NCBI GenBank assembly: GCA_023433515.1
Contig: JAEZCN010000134.1
Location: forward strand, 1-11,228
Length of the DNA: 11,228 nucleotides
From: Pseudomonadota bacterium
Lineage (GTDB): Bacteria > Pseudomonadota > Gammaproteobacteria > Steroidobacterales > Steroidobacteraceae
Direction of reading: 5' to 3'
The position numbers and the translations under genes are program-made. Positions within the stretch are counted from its first letter, which is position 1. Each line of letters starts with the position of its first letter. A model generated the notes under the pieces. The model saw only the letters and a program-made list of their open reading frames with translations. It had not been told where the DNA came from and ran no database searches. Positions 1 to 7,321 of this stretch are shown here, piece after piece.

Positions 1-69
1 CAGGCGGCGGCTCGCACCCTTGCCCTGCCCATCGCGGAACTCGGCGGCGAGTTCGAACGAAATACGCAT
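1..69 (-). CDS. rplY: 50S ribosomal protein L25 (5' end, partial)
   Basis: Only the first 23 codons are present; the gene runs off the left edge. The translation starts MRISFELAAEFRDGQGKGAS, which resembles the N-terminus of the L25/Ctc family, the 5S rRNA-binding protein of the large subunit. In this family the stretch after 'FRDGQGKGASRRL' leads into the RNA-binding beta barrel. The ATG at 69..67 is preceded by GGAG (81..78) at 8 nt spacing, which fixes the start. The position downstream of prs on the same strand matches the conserved prs-rplY-pth order, so pth is expected next outside the window. The identification rests on a short N-terminus plus synteny. Whether it is the short L25 or the long TL5/Ctc form cannot be seen. 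Confidence 0.82.
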   Translation of the reverse strand, partial: MRISFELAAEFRDGQGKGASRRL

Positions 70-129
70 GTTGATTACTCCAAATTACATCTAACTACAG
101 CGGACACCGCGACCAGTGCCGCCACCAGG

Positions 130-235
130 GGGGGCAGCCCCCATTTCCTAGCAAAAGGGGTCAGCCCTCAATCGTCAATTCAATCAAACGCAAAAGAGGA
201 CTGACCCCTTTTGCTAGGAAACGGGGGCTGCCCCC
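130..235. repeat. REP-like inverted repeat pair (REPIN/MITE-like) between prs and rplY
   Basis: Arms 130..169 and 196..235 are 40 bp each and complementary at 38 of 40 positions (mismatches 143/222 and 165/200), around a 26 nt AT-richer spacer (170..195). Each arm carries its own small palindrome, GGGGG-CAG-CCCCC at 130..142 and its counterpart at 223..235, followed by the shared core CCTAGCAAAAGGGGTCAG. A small hairpin plus a conserved tail, duplicated head to head, is the architecture of REP doublets mobilised by RAYT (REP-associated Y1 transposase) proteins; the link to that family is an inference. The outer end of the right arm reaches the last base of the prs stop codon. There is no T tract, so it is not a classic intrinsic terminator, though the RNA would form a very stable stem that could stabilise prs mRNA 3' ends or reduce readthrough into rplY. 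Confidence 0.8.
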
Positions 236-1191
236 TAATCGAGGTACAAGCTACTGACGGAGTCCTCGTCGCGAATGCGACGAATCGTCTCGGCCAGCAA
301 CCCCGCGACCGACAACTGCCGGATGCGGCCACATTGCTTCGCCGCCGGCGACAGCGGGATGGTGTCGGTCACCACCAGCTCATCCAGCGCCGACTGCGCG
401 ATTTTCTCGATCGCGTTGCCGGAGAGGATCGCGTGGGTGATGTACGCCACCACCTTCTTCGCGCCCTCGTCCTTCAACGCCTGCGCGCCCGCACACAGCG
501 TGCCCGCGGTATCCACCATGTCGTCGATGAGGACGCAGGTCTTGCCCTTCACCTCACCGATGATGTTCATAACCTTCGACTCGTTCGGTCGCGGCCGGCG
601 CTTGTCGATGATCGCGAGATCGGCGTCATCGAGGCGCTTGGCCAGCGCGCGCGCGCGAACCACGCCACCCACGTCCGGCGACACCACGATCAGGTTTTCG
701 TAGCGCTGCCGATACGCATCGCCCAGCAACACCGGCGACGCGTACACGTTGTCCACCGGGATGTCGAAGAATCCCTGTATCTGGTCCGAGTGCAGGTCGA
801 TCGTCAGCAGACGATCCACACCCGCGCTCTGGATCATGTTCGCGATCAGCTTCGCGGTGATCGCGCTGCGCGTGGCGCGCGGCCGGCGATCCTGGCGCGA
901 ATAACCGAAGTACGGTACCACCGCGGTGATCCGCGCCGCGGAGGCGCGCCGACAGGCGTCCACCATCACCAGTAGTTCGATGATGTGGTCGTTCGTCGGC
1001 GGACACGTGGGCTGCACGATGAACACATCGCGCCCGCGCACGTTTTCCATCAATTCGATGTTCACTTCGCCGTCGGAAAATCTCCCGACGTACGCCCGGC
1101 CCAGGGGTGTCATCAGATGGCGCGCGATGTCGTGGGCCAGCGCCGGATTGGCGTTACCCGCGAACAGCGTCAGCGTTTCCGAATCGACCAC
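235..1191 (-). CDS. prs: ribose-phosphate pyrophosphokinase (PRPP synthase)
   Basis: Transfers pyrophosphate from ATP to ribose-5-phosphate to make PRPP, the precursor of purines, pyrimidines, NAD, histidine and tryptophan; cytosolic. With the chosen start the protein has 318 residues, against 315 in E. coli. Visible family features are FAGNANPALA near residue 10, GRFSDGEV at 36 to 43, the ATP-binding stretch YFGYSRQDRR at 94 to 103, the catalytic-histidine segment DLHSDQIQGFFD at 132 to 143, the flexible-loop KRRPRPN at 197 to 203, and the PRPP-binding loop VLIDDMVDTAGTL at 220 to 232. The start is GTG at 1191..1189 because GGGAGG (1201..1196) lies 4 nt upstream; a TTG four codons earlier (1203) would put that motif inside the gene. 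It follows tRNA-Gln in the operon and ends at the inverted repeat. Confidence 0.97.
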   Translation of the reverse strand: MVDSETLTLFAGNANPALAHDIARHLMTPLGRAYVGRFSDGEVNIELMENVRGRDVFIVQPTCPPTNDHIIELLVMVDACRRASAARITAVVPYFGYSRQDRRPRATRSAITAKLIANMIQSAGVDRLLTIDLHSDQIQGFFDIPVDNVYASPVLLGDAYRQRYENLIVVSPDVGGVVRARALAKRLDDADLAIIDKRRPRPNESKVMNIIGEVKGKTCVLIDDMVDTAGTLCAGAQALKDEGAKKVVAYITHAILSGNAIEKIAQSALDELVVTDTIPLSPAAKQCGRIRQLSVAGLLAETIRRIRDEDSVSSLYLD

Positions 1192-1209
1192 TCTGCCTCC
1201 CAACTAGTT

Positions 1210-1234
1210 GGTGCCGGGTGAGAAATCCGGCACC
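1210..1234 (-). other. hairpin in the spacer between tRNA-Gln and prs
   Basis: GGTGCCGG (1210..1217) is perfectly complementary to CCGGCACC (1227..1234), giving an 8 bp stem with a 9 nt loop in either strand. In the minus-strand transcript it lies after the tRNA CCA end and directly before the ten-base palindrome CAACTAGTTG (1201..1210), which runs into the prs Shine-Dalgarno. No U run follows, so it is not a standard terminator. It could act as a processing or stability element when tRNA-Gln is cut out of the operon transcript, leaving prs mRNA with a structured 5' end. That role is inferred from position only. Confidence 0.55.
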
Positions 1235-1242
1235 GACCGACA

Positions 1243-1317
1243 TGGCTGGGGTGGAAGGATTCGAACCTCCGAATGGCGGGATCAAAACCCGCTGCCTTAC
1301 CACTTGGCGACACCCCA
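1243..1317 (-). tRNA. tRNA-Gln (anticodon UUG)
   Basis: The 75 nt minus-strand sequence folds as a complete cloverleaf. The acceptor 5' TGGGGTG (1317..1311) pairs perfectly with CACCCCA before discriminator G, and CCA is encoded (1245..1243). The anticodon arm GCGGG-TTTTGAT-CCCGC has anticodon TTG, and the T arm contains GGTTCGAATCC. It closely matches E. coli tRNA-Gln(UUG). The 5' end lies only 5 nt after the ispE stop codon, so it is probably cotranscribed with ispE and released by RNase P and 3' processing. tRNA-Gln between ispE and prs is a conserved arrangement in many gammaproteobacteria. Confidence 0.97.
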
Positions 1318-1322
1318 ACGGC

Positions 1323-2186
1323 CTAACTCTTCGCGCGGCGTGCGAGCTCTGCCAGCAACGGGGACTCGTCGAGTCCGCGCGCGACGTACGCGCGCCAGCT
1401 GTCCGGTACCCGCGCCGCGATTCGCTCCGCGTCCTCGGGACGCGCGAACTTCGCGAACACGCACGCTCCGGTGCCCGTCAGCCGCGACGGCGCATGCCGC
1501 GCAAGCCAGTCTAGTGCCTCACCCACCGCCGGAAACCGTGCGCGCACGACTGACTCGCAATCGTTCCGCCCGCCCGTTTCCAAAAAGCCGCGCATTGTGG
1601 TGGGGGCGGAATTCCGTGTCAATTCAGCAGCCTGGAATACGGCGGCGGTCGGCACGGAGACGCCTGGATTGACGATCAGGTACCAGGAATCGCCCCCCAG
1701 GGAGACGGGAGTGAGCTTCTCGCCGGTACCTTCGGCCCAGGCGGAGCGTCCGTGGATGAAAACGGGCACATCGGCGCCCAACTTGCCCCCAATTGCCGCC
1801 AACTCCGCCGAAGTCAGTCCGGAACTCCACATTTCGTTCAGCGCGACCAGGGCCGTGGCGGCATCGGAGCTCCCGCCGCCAAGCCCGCCGCCCATCGGAA
1901 TCCGCTTCAGGACCGAGATATCGGCGCCCAGCGGGGTACCGCTGGTCTCCTTCAGCGCCCGGGCCGCGCGGACGACGAGATCCTCGCTTTCCGGGACCCC
2001 CGGCGGACCATTGGGTCGGCAGATCACCCCATCCCCGCGGACGGCGATATCGATGGAATCGCGCAGGTCGACCAGCTGAAACACGGTCTGCAACTCGTGA
2101 TAACCGTCGGGCCGCCGACCCACCACGTGCAACATCAGATTGAGCTTGGCGGGCGCGCTCCAGCGCCCGACGTTCACGGCCGCCAT
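1323..2186 (-). CDS. ispE: 4-diphosphocytidyl-2-C-methyl-D-erythritol kinase
   Basis: ATP-dependent kinase of the MEP (non-mevalonate) isoprenoid pathway, phosphorylating CDP-methylerythritol; a cytosolic GHMP kinase. The 287-residue protein has the family landmarks: SAPAKLNLML with the substrate lysine at 14, GRRPDGYHELQT at 23 to 33, the glycine-rich ATP loop PMGGGLGGGSSDAA at 97 to 110, LGADVPVF with the catalytic aspartate near 139, and motif III LTGTGACVFA around 236 to 245 (SGSGA in many relatives). ATG at 2186 has GGTGG a few bases upstream and overlaps the lolB 3' end by 13 nt. GTG at 2177 would give the tidy GTGA overlap with the lolB stop and a length nearer that of E. coli, so the start is uncertain by three codons. 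In-frame sequence upstream of 2186 is a lolB shadow. The stop lies 5 nt before tRNA-Gln. Confidence 0.96.
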   Translation of the reverse strand: MAAVNVGRWSAPAKLNLMLHVVGRRPDGYHELQTVFQLVDLRDSIDIAVRGDGVICRPNGPPGVPESEDLVVRAARALKETSGTPLGADISVLKRIPMGGGLGGGSSDAATALVALNEMWSSGLTSAELAAIGGKLGADVPVFIHGRSAWAEGTGEKLTPVSLGGDSWYLIVNPGVSVPTAAVFQAAELTRNSAPTTMRGFLETGGRNDCESVVRARFPAVGEALDWLARHAPSRLTGTGACVFAKFARPEDAERIAARVPDSWRAYVARGLDESPLLAELARRAKS

Positions 2187-2848
2187 TGCTCCACCAGCAA
2201 CTTCATGCGGGCGGGGATTTCCGCGGTCGCGCGTTCGGCCGTCAACCTGCGGGGCAACGCGAATCCGAGTCCCGGCGCGCGCGAATCGATGCTCACGCGC
2301 CAGCCGTTCTGCGTGAAGCCGCGAATTTCGCCGCTGCCCGAGTCTTCGTCGAGCTGGGCATCGCCCGGAGCCGGGATGCCCAGCAACCACCAGCGCATTT
2401 CCGACAGCGGCAGCTCGAATCCGAGGCGCTGCTCGAGTTCCTCGCGCGCGGCCGCGCCATCGAGTTGTTTGCCCGAGCTGGTTTCGATGCGCAAATCTTC
2501 GCCCGCGATCGCGACGCGCACGCCGCCGATGCCCATCGGCCCGTCGAGCGCGAGATCCGTGCGCTCCGGTTGTCGTTCGTAGCGAAGGTTCGCGGAGAAA
2601 CCCTCGCCGTTCGCCGCGACCGCCACGCGGCCCGTGAGTCCGAAGCGATCCAGTTTCTCGAGACCGGCACGCTGCGCGGCCCAGGGCGCGTCGGCGCCGG
2701 GCCCGAGCACGGGCTGCGGGGGAAGCGTGCGACACCCGGCGAGCAACATCACCGCCGCGGCCGCGAACGACGCCGCGATCCGGGTCGCATTGCCGATCGC
2801 TGCGTTCGTCATTGGGGCGCCTGCGGCACGCCGACCCGTGCGGGACAC
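2174..2848 (-). CDS. lolB: outer-membrane lipoprotein receptor LolB
   Basis: LolB takes lipoproteins from periplasmic LolA and inserts them in the inner leaflet of the outer membrane; it is itself a lipoprotein. The 224-residue product has a signal peptide with a hydrophobic stretch (about 24 to 36) ending in lipobox LAGC with Cys39. The mature part contains FGLTGRVAVAANGEGFSANLRY, a LolB-like beta-strand start, and MRWWLLGIPAPGD near the middle, typical of the family ('W.lG.p.pg'). GTG at 2848 was chosen because GAGG lies 8 nt upstream, overlapping the stop of the TPR gene. ATG at 2812, giving a shorter 27-residue leader to the cysteine, is a serious alternative. Position between the TPR gene and ispE is the conserved synteny and supports the call, since LolB sequences diverge strongly. 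Confidence 0.9.
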   Translation of the reverse strand: MSRTGRRAAGAPMTNAAIGNATRIAASFAAAAVMLLAGCRTLPPQPVLGPGADAPWAAQRAGLEKLDRFGLTGRVAVAANGEGFSANLRYERQPERTDLALDGPMGIGGVRVAIAGEDLRIETSSGKQLDGAAAREELEQRLGFELPLSEMRWWLLGIPAPGDAQLDEDSGSGEIRGFTQNGWRVSIDSRAPGLGFALPRRLTAERATAEIPARMKLLVEQWRP

Positions 2849-2859
2849 GGGCGTCGCCT

Positions 2860-4620
2860 CTAGCTACCGGCGGACGCCGTCGTCACCGAGGTCTTTTCCA
2901 CGCCTTCCGGCATCGGCGCATCCGCCGGCGGCAGCGCGTCCGGGGCCTCGGATTCCGGCGCTTCGTCGAGCTTCGTGCCGGTCAGCCGCTCGATCGTCGA
3001 ACGCAGCGGCTTCGAATCCGGCGACCGCGCGAGCGAGCGCGCCCACAAGGCGCGTGCCTCGGCCTCCTTGCCACTCACCCACAGCGCCTCGCCCCAGTGC
3101 GAGGCGATCTCCGGATCCGGAAAAATGCGGTACGCGCGCTCGAGGTAAGGGAGCGCGCCCGGAACGTCACCGCGGCGGAATCGCACCCAGCCCAGGCTGT
3201 CGAGATAAGCCGGATTGTCGGGCGAGATCTCGAGCGCCTTGCGGATCAGCGTCTCGGCGCGCGGCAGCTTCTCGTTGCGATCGGCCAGCGAATAGCCGAG
3301 CGCGTTGAGCAGGTTCGAATCCTCGGGCCGCTCCTTCAGCAGCGATTCGAGACCGCGCACGGATTCCTTGTTCATGCCCGCCTTGTCCTGCACGAGCGCG
3401 ATCTGGTAGCGCAGCCCGGGATGACGCGGGAAGCGTTCGAGCGCGAGCTGCAGCAGCGCGACGGCCTCGGAAGGCTTGCCGGCGTCCTCGAGAATCGAGG
3501 CCTTGGCGAACTCGACGTCGAGCGAATCCGCGCGTTCCTTCACGGCGTGTTCGTCGAGCATCCGGAATGCCTCGTCGCGCTTGTTCTCCTTCATCAGCAG
3601 GCGCGCGGCGCGGCCGCGCACGATGAGTCCGGCGCCGGCCTGCGCCAAGCGCGAATATCCCTCGAGCGCGAGATCCGTGCGGCCCTCGCGTTCGGCGATC
3701 GACGAAAGATAGAAGAACGCCTCGGGCGCGGCCGTCTGCGACGACAGCAAACTACCGAAACGCCGCCCGGCCTCGGCCATGTCGCCGAGCTGATACGCGA
3801 CCTTGCCGAGTCGCAGATCCGCTTCGTCGCGCACCGCTTCGTCGACGCGCATGCTCTCGAGCTCCTGGCGCGCGTCCTCGAGACGGTCGAGCCGCAGTAA
3901 CGTGTCGGGATAGGCGAAGCGCTGCGTATCCGGTTCGAGCGCGGCGGCCTCCTTCGCGTAGGCAATCGCGGAGACGGCATCGCCCTCGGCGGTGAGCACG
4001 CGCGCGAGCTGGGCGCGCGCGTAACCGGAAGCGGGTTCGGCCGCGAGCATGCGGTCCGCGTACTTGCGCGCGGTCGCGAAGTCGAAGGATTCCAGCGAGA
4101 GGTCGACGGCGGCCGAAAGCAGGTCGTTCGATGCATCCGGCGCGTCGAAGATCGGACGCAGGGTTTCCAGCGCGATCGCGTGGCCGCCCGCGTCGCTCAC
4201 CTCGGGGATGAGCTTGATCAAAGCCTGTTCGCCGCCGAGCTCGCGCGTGCGCAGGATCGCCGCGCTCGTCTCTTCCTCCTGGTAGAGCCGCGCGGCCGCG
4301 ACGGCCAGCGCCGCGACCGCGTCGACGCTCTGCGGCTCGAGCTTCTGCCAGCGCTTCGCGGCGCGCAGCGTCGCTTCGACCTGCTGGCAATCGGCCGCGA
4401 CCTTCGTGGCGCGTTCGGCGATGGTCGCATCGCTCGTGCCCATCGCCGCCTTGAGGTAACGGTCCGTGCCGCCGCGGCAGTCGCCGCGCGACAGCGCCAT
4501 GTCGGCGAGCATCAGCGCCGCGTCGTCGGTCTTGGTGGTGGACAGCGCGCCGGCGGAACCCGGCAGCCATGCGGCGATGGCCAGGTAAAAAATGGCTACG
4601 AGCAAGGATTTTCGTGGCAT
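2860..4620 (-). CDS. periplasmic tetratricopeptide repeat protein, LbcA (PA4667)-like
   Basis: The 586-residue protein has an N-terminal signal peptide (MPRKSLLVAIFYLAIAAWLP then GSAGA, likely cleaved near residue 25) followed by helical repeats over most of its length. The clearest TPR units are near the C-terminus (NALGYSLADRNEKLPRAETL, then NPAYLDSLGWVRFRRGDVP, then the next ALPYLERAYR helix), followed by an acidic proline-rich tail. In Pseudomonas aeruginosa the gene at this position (PA4667) encodes LbcA, a TPR lipoprotein of similar length that activates the periplasmic protease CtpA against cell-wall hydrolases. Orthology is inferred from synteny, size and repeats. No lipobox cysteine is visible here, so it may be soluble or held differently. 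ATG at 4620 is preferred: the GTG at 4629 overlaps the predicted -10 box, and no ribosome site precedes either. It is first in the lolB operon. Confidence 0.85.
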   Translation of the reverse strand: MPRKSLLVAIFYLAIAAWLPGSAGALSTTKTDDAALMLADMALSRGDCRGGTDRYLKAAMGTSDATIAERATKVAADCQQVEATLRAAKRWQKLEPQSVDAVAALAVAAARLYQEEETSAAILRTRELGGEQALIKLIPEVSDAGGHAIALETLRPIFDAPDASNDLLSAAVDLSLESFDFATARKYADRMLAAEPASGYARAQLARVLTAEGDAVSAIAYAKEAAALEPDTQRFAYPDTLLRLDRLEDARQELESMRVDEAVRDEADLRLGKVAYQLGDMAEAGRRFGSLLSSQTAAPEAFFYLSSIAEREGRTDLALEGYSRLAQAGAGLIVRGRAARLLMKENKRDEAFRMLDEHAVKERADSLDVEFAKASILEDAGKPSEAVALLQLALERFPRHPGLRYQIALVQDKAGMNKESVRGLESLLKERPEDSNLLNALGYSLADRNEKLPRAETLIRKALEISPDNPAYLDSLGWVRFRRGDVPGALPYLERAYRIFPDPEIASHWGEALWVSGKEAEARALWARSLARSPDSKPLRSTIERLTGTKLDEAPESEAPDALPPADAPMPEGVEKTSVTTASAGS

Positions 4621-4627
4621 GGAGGGC

Positions 4628-4655
4628 ACTATAACTGGACCCCGGCCCCTTACAA
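4628..4655 (-). promoter_or_regulatory. sigma70-type promoter for the TPR-lolB-ispE-tRNA-prs operon
   Basis: On the minus strand TTGTAA (4655..4650, 4 of 6 to TTGACA) and TATAGT (4633..4628, 5 of 6 to TATAAT) are separated by 16 nt. Seven bases separate the -10 box from ATG at 4620, so transcription would start at or next to that ATG. No Shine-Dalgarno precedes the ATG, consistent with a leaderless mRNA. Prediction by eye. Confidence 0.55.
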
Positions 4656-4656
4656 T
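4651..4656 (+). promoter_or_regulatory. prfA: candidate -10 box of prfA, overlapping the opposite -35
   Basis: TACAAT (5 of 6 to TATAAT) ends 6 nt before the prfA GTG, placing +1 at the start codon. No convincing -35 is visible: the bases 17 nt upstream (4628..4633) are the -10 box of the divergent promoter. The hexamer shares five bases with the minus-strand -35, so the two promoters could not be occupied at once. Weaker than the minus-strand promoter; a prediction only. Confidence 0.35.
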
Positions 4657-4662
4657 GGTTCT

Positions 4663-5753
<1,091 letters not shown>

Positions 5754-5757
<4 letters not shown>

Positions 5758-7301
5758 GCGCGCCGGCCGCGGGCCAGACGCTCGCGGACCCGGGCCTTTC
5801 CGACCAGGGGCTGGCCGCCCCTCCGGCACTTGCGGTGCCGAGCGCCACCGGCGTCGATGCGCGCCTCGTGATCGCCGGGCCGGGCGCGCGCTCCATCGCG
5901 TTCGTCCTCGACTGGCTGATCCGCGGCGGCGTCGCGCTCGTCTATCTGCTGCTCGCGTCGTGGCTCATCACGGGTGACATCGACATGGACGTCCGGCCGG
6001 ACGACCAGACGTTGTGGTACCTGCTCGCCGCCACGCCGGCGACGGCTATCTACTTTCTCTACCACCTGGTGCTCGAGCCGCTCCTCGCGGGCCGCACGCC
6101 GGGCAAACGCATGACCGGCTTGCGCGTGCTCACGCCCGAAGGCGTGGTGCCGACCGTGGGCGCGCTCATCACGCGCAACGTGTTCCGCATCGTCGACTCG
6201 ATGCCGGTGTTCTACGTCGTCGGCCTGCTGTTCGTGATCTTCGGCAAACGCCACCAGCGACTCGGCGACCTGGCGGCCGGCACCGTGCTCACCGTCGAGC
6301 GCGCGCCATTCCTCGAAAAACTCGGCCTCGGCGGCGCCGAGATGAAAGCCTGGACCGATGCGCGGCTGCGCGCCGCGCACCTGCGCAAGGAAGACGCATC
6401 CGTGAGCGATGCGCTCGCAGTCGTCGACGACTACCGGCGCGCCGCTCACGAACTCGGCAACGCGCGGTTCGCGGCGTCGTCGCCCGCGTCGCCCGCCCCG
6501 GGAAGCGAATATCTCGAAGCGGTGTATGGCGACCTGCACGACGCGATCCACCGTCCCGCGCGACGCGTGCCGGACGTGCTGCTTTCGCTCATGCGCGACC
6601 AGGTGCCCGACGCGATCGGCGCCATGCGCATTCACCTGCTCGCGGTGACACTGCTGTTCATCGTCGCCATCGTCACGGGATTCTGGCTGGTGTACACGTA
6701 TCCCGACCTGATCGAGATGTTCGCGGATCCGAAACTCATCGCCACGGTGGAACGCGGCGAGTTGTGGACCGATGGCCTGCTCAACGTGACACCCTCGGCC
6801 GTCCTGTCGGTCTCCATCCTGACCAACAACGTCATCGTGTCGTTCTTCGCGTTCTGTTCGGGCGTGGTGTTCGGACTCGGGACTTTCTACCTGATCGGTC
6901 TCAACGGCATTTCGCTCGGGGCCATCTTCGCGTTCACGGGACAACACGGACTCGCCGGCCGCCTGTTCGACTTCGTCGTCGCGCACGGCTGCGTCGAGTT
7001 GTCGTGCATCTGCATCGCCGGCGCCGCCGGGGCTTACCTGGGCGAAGCGCTGATCCGCCCCGGCAAGCGCACGCGCAGCGAGGCGTTCCGCGCGGCGGCC
7101 GCGTCCGGCCTGCGAGTGCTCGTCGTGGTGACCCTGCTCCTGTTCGTCTGCGGATTCATCGAGGGATACATCTCGCCGGACCCGGAGATCCCGCGCTGGG
7201 CGCGCGTCACGATCGGCGTGGGTTACTGGCTCTTCATGGTGTCGCTGCTGCGCGGCTACGTGTTCGGACGCAGTCGCGGCGGGCCGCCGGTCCCGATCTA
7301 G
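5754..7301 (+). CDS. RDD-SpoIIM fusion membrane protein
   Basis: A 515-residue polytopic inner-membrane protein joining two families usually encoded separately. An alanine/proline-rich N-terminus (1 to 40) leads to an RDD domain (about 43 to 183): RSIAFVLDWL at 46 to 55, membrane segments near 56 to 73, 88 to 111 and 151 to 164, the GRTPGKRMTGLRV loop at 113 to 125, and KRHQRLGDLAAGTVLT at 165 to 180. A charged linker (185 to 290) precedes a SpoIIM-like part with hydrophobic segments near 292 to 314, 346 to 378, 380 to 395, 405 to 430, 453 to 470 and 486 to 505. Its signatures are FGLGTFYLIGLNGISLGAI and HGCVELSCICIAGAAGAYLG. GTG at 5754 has GAGG (5744..5747) 6 nt upstream and overlaps the prfA stop. 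Function is not established; RDD and SpoIIM genes recur beside MoxR/DUF58 genes, as here. The name SpoIIM does not imply sporulation. Confidence 0.9.
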
Positions 7302-7321
7302 GACTCGTGAACGGGTCCTAG
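7298..7321. terminator. shared hairpin at the convergent gene ends (candidate bidirectional terminator)
   Basis: CTAGGACTCG (7298..7307) pairs with CGGGTCCTAG (7312..7321) around loop TGAA, a 10 bp stem with one T-G wobble (7305/7314). The stop codon of the RDD-SpoIIM gene (7299..7301) lies in the left arm, and the stop of the DUF58 gene on the opposite strand (7320..7318) in the right arm. Neither strand has a proper T tract after the stem, the plus side having only CCTTCTTCC, so termination by this hairpin alone is uncertain. It may instead protect both 3' ends. Confidence 0.5.

Noticed and set aside
130..235. CRISPR or intrinsic terminator reading of the inverted repeat
   Set aside because: There is one inverted pair with no direct repeats or spacers, and no T tract follows the stem on either strand.
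2187..2735. N-terminal extension of ispE by 183 codons
   Set aside because: It lies inside lolB in another frame and is arginine-rich. IspE homology begins at SAPAKLNL just after 2186, and start codons are available there.
4180..4662. N-terminal extension of prfA by 161 codons
   Set aside because: It overlaps the TPR gene antisense, and the RF1 family start aligns at the GTG at 4663.
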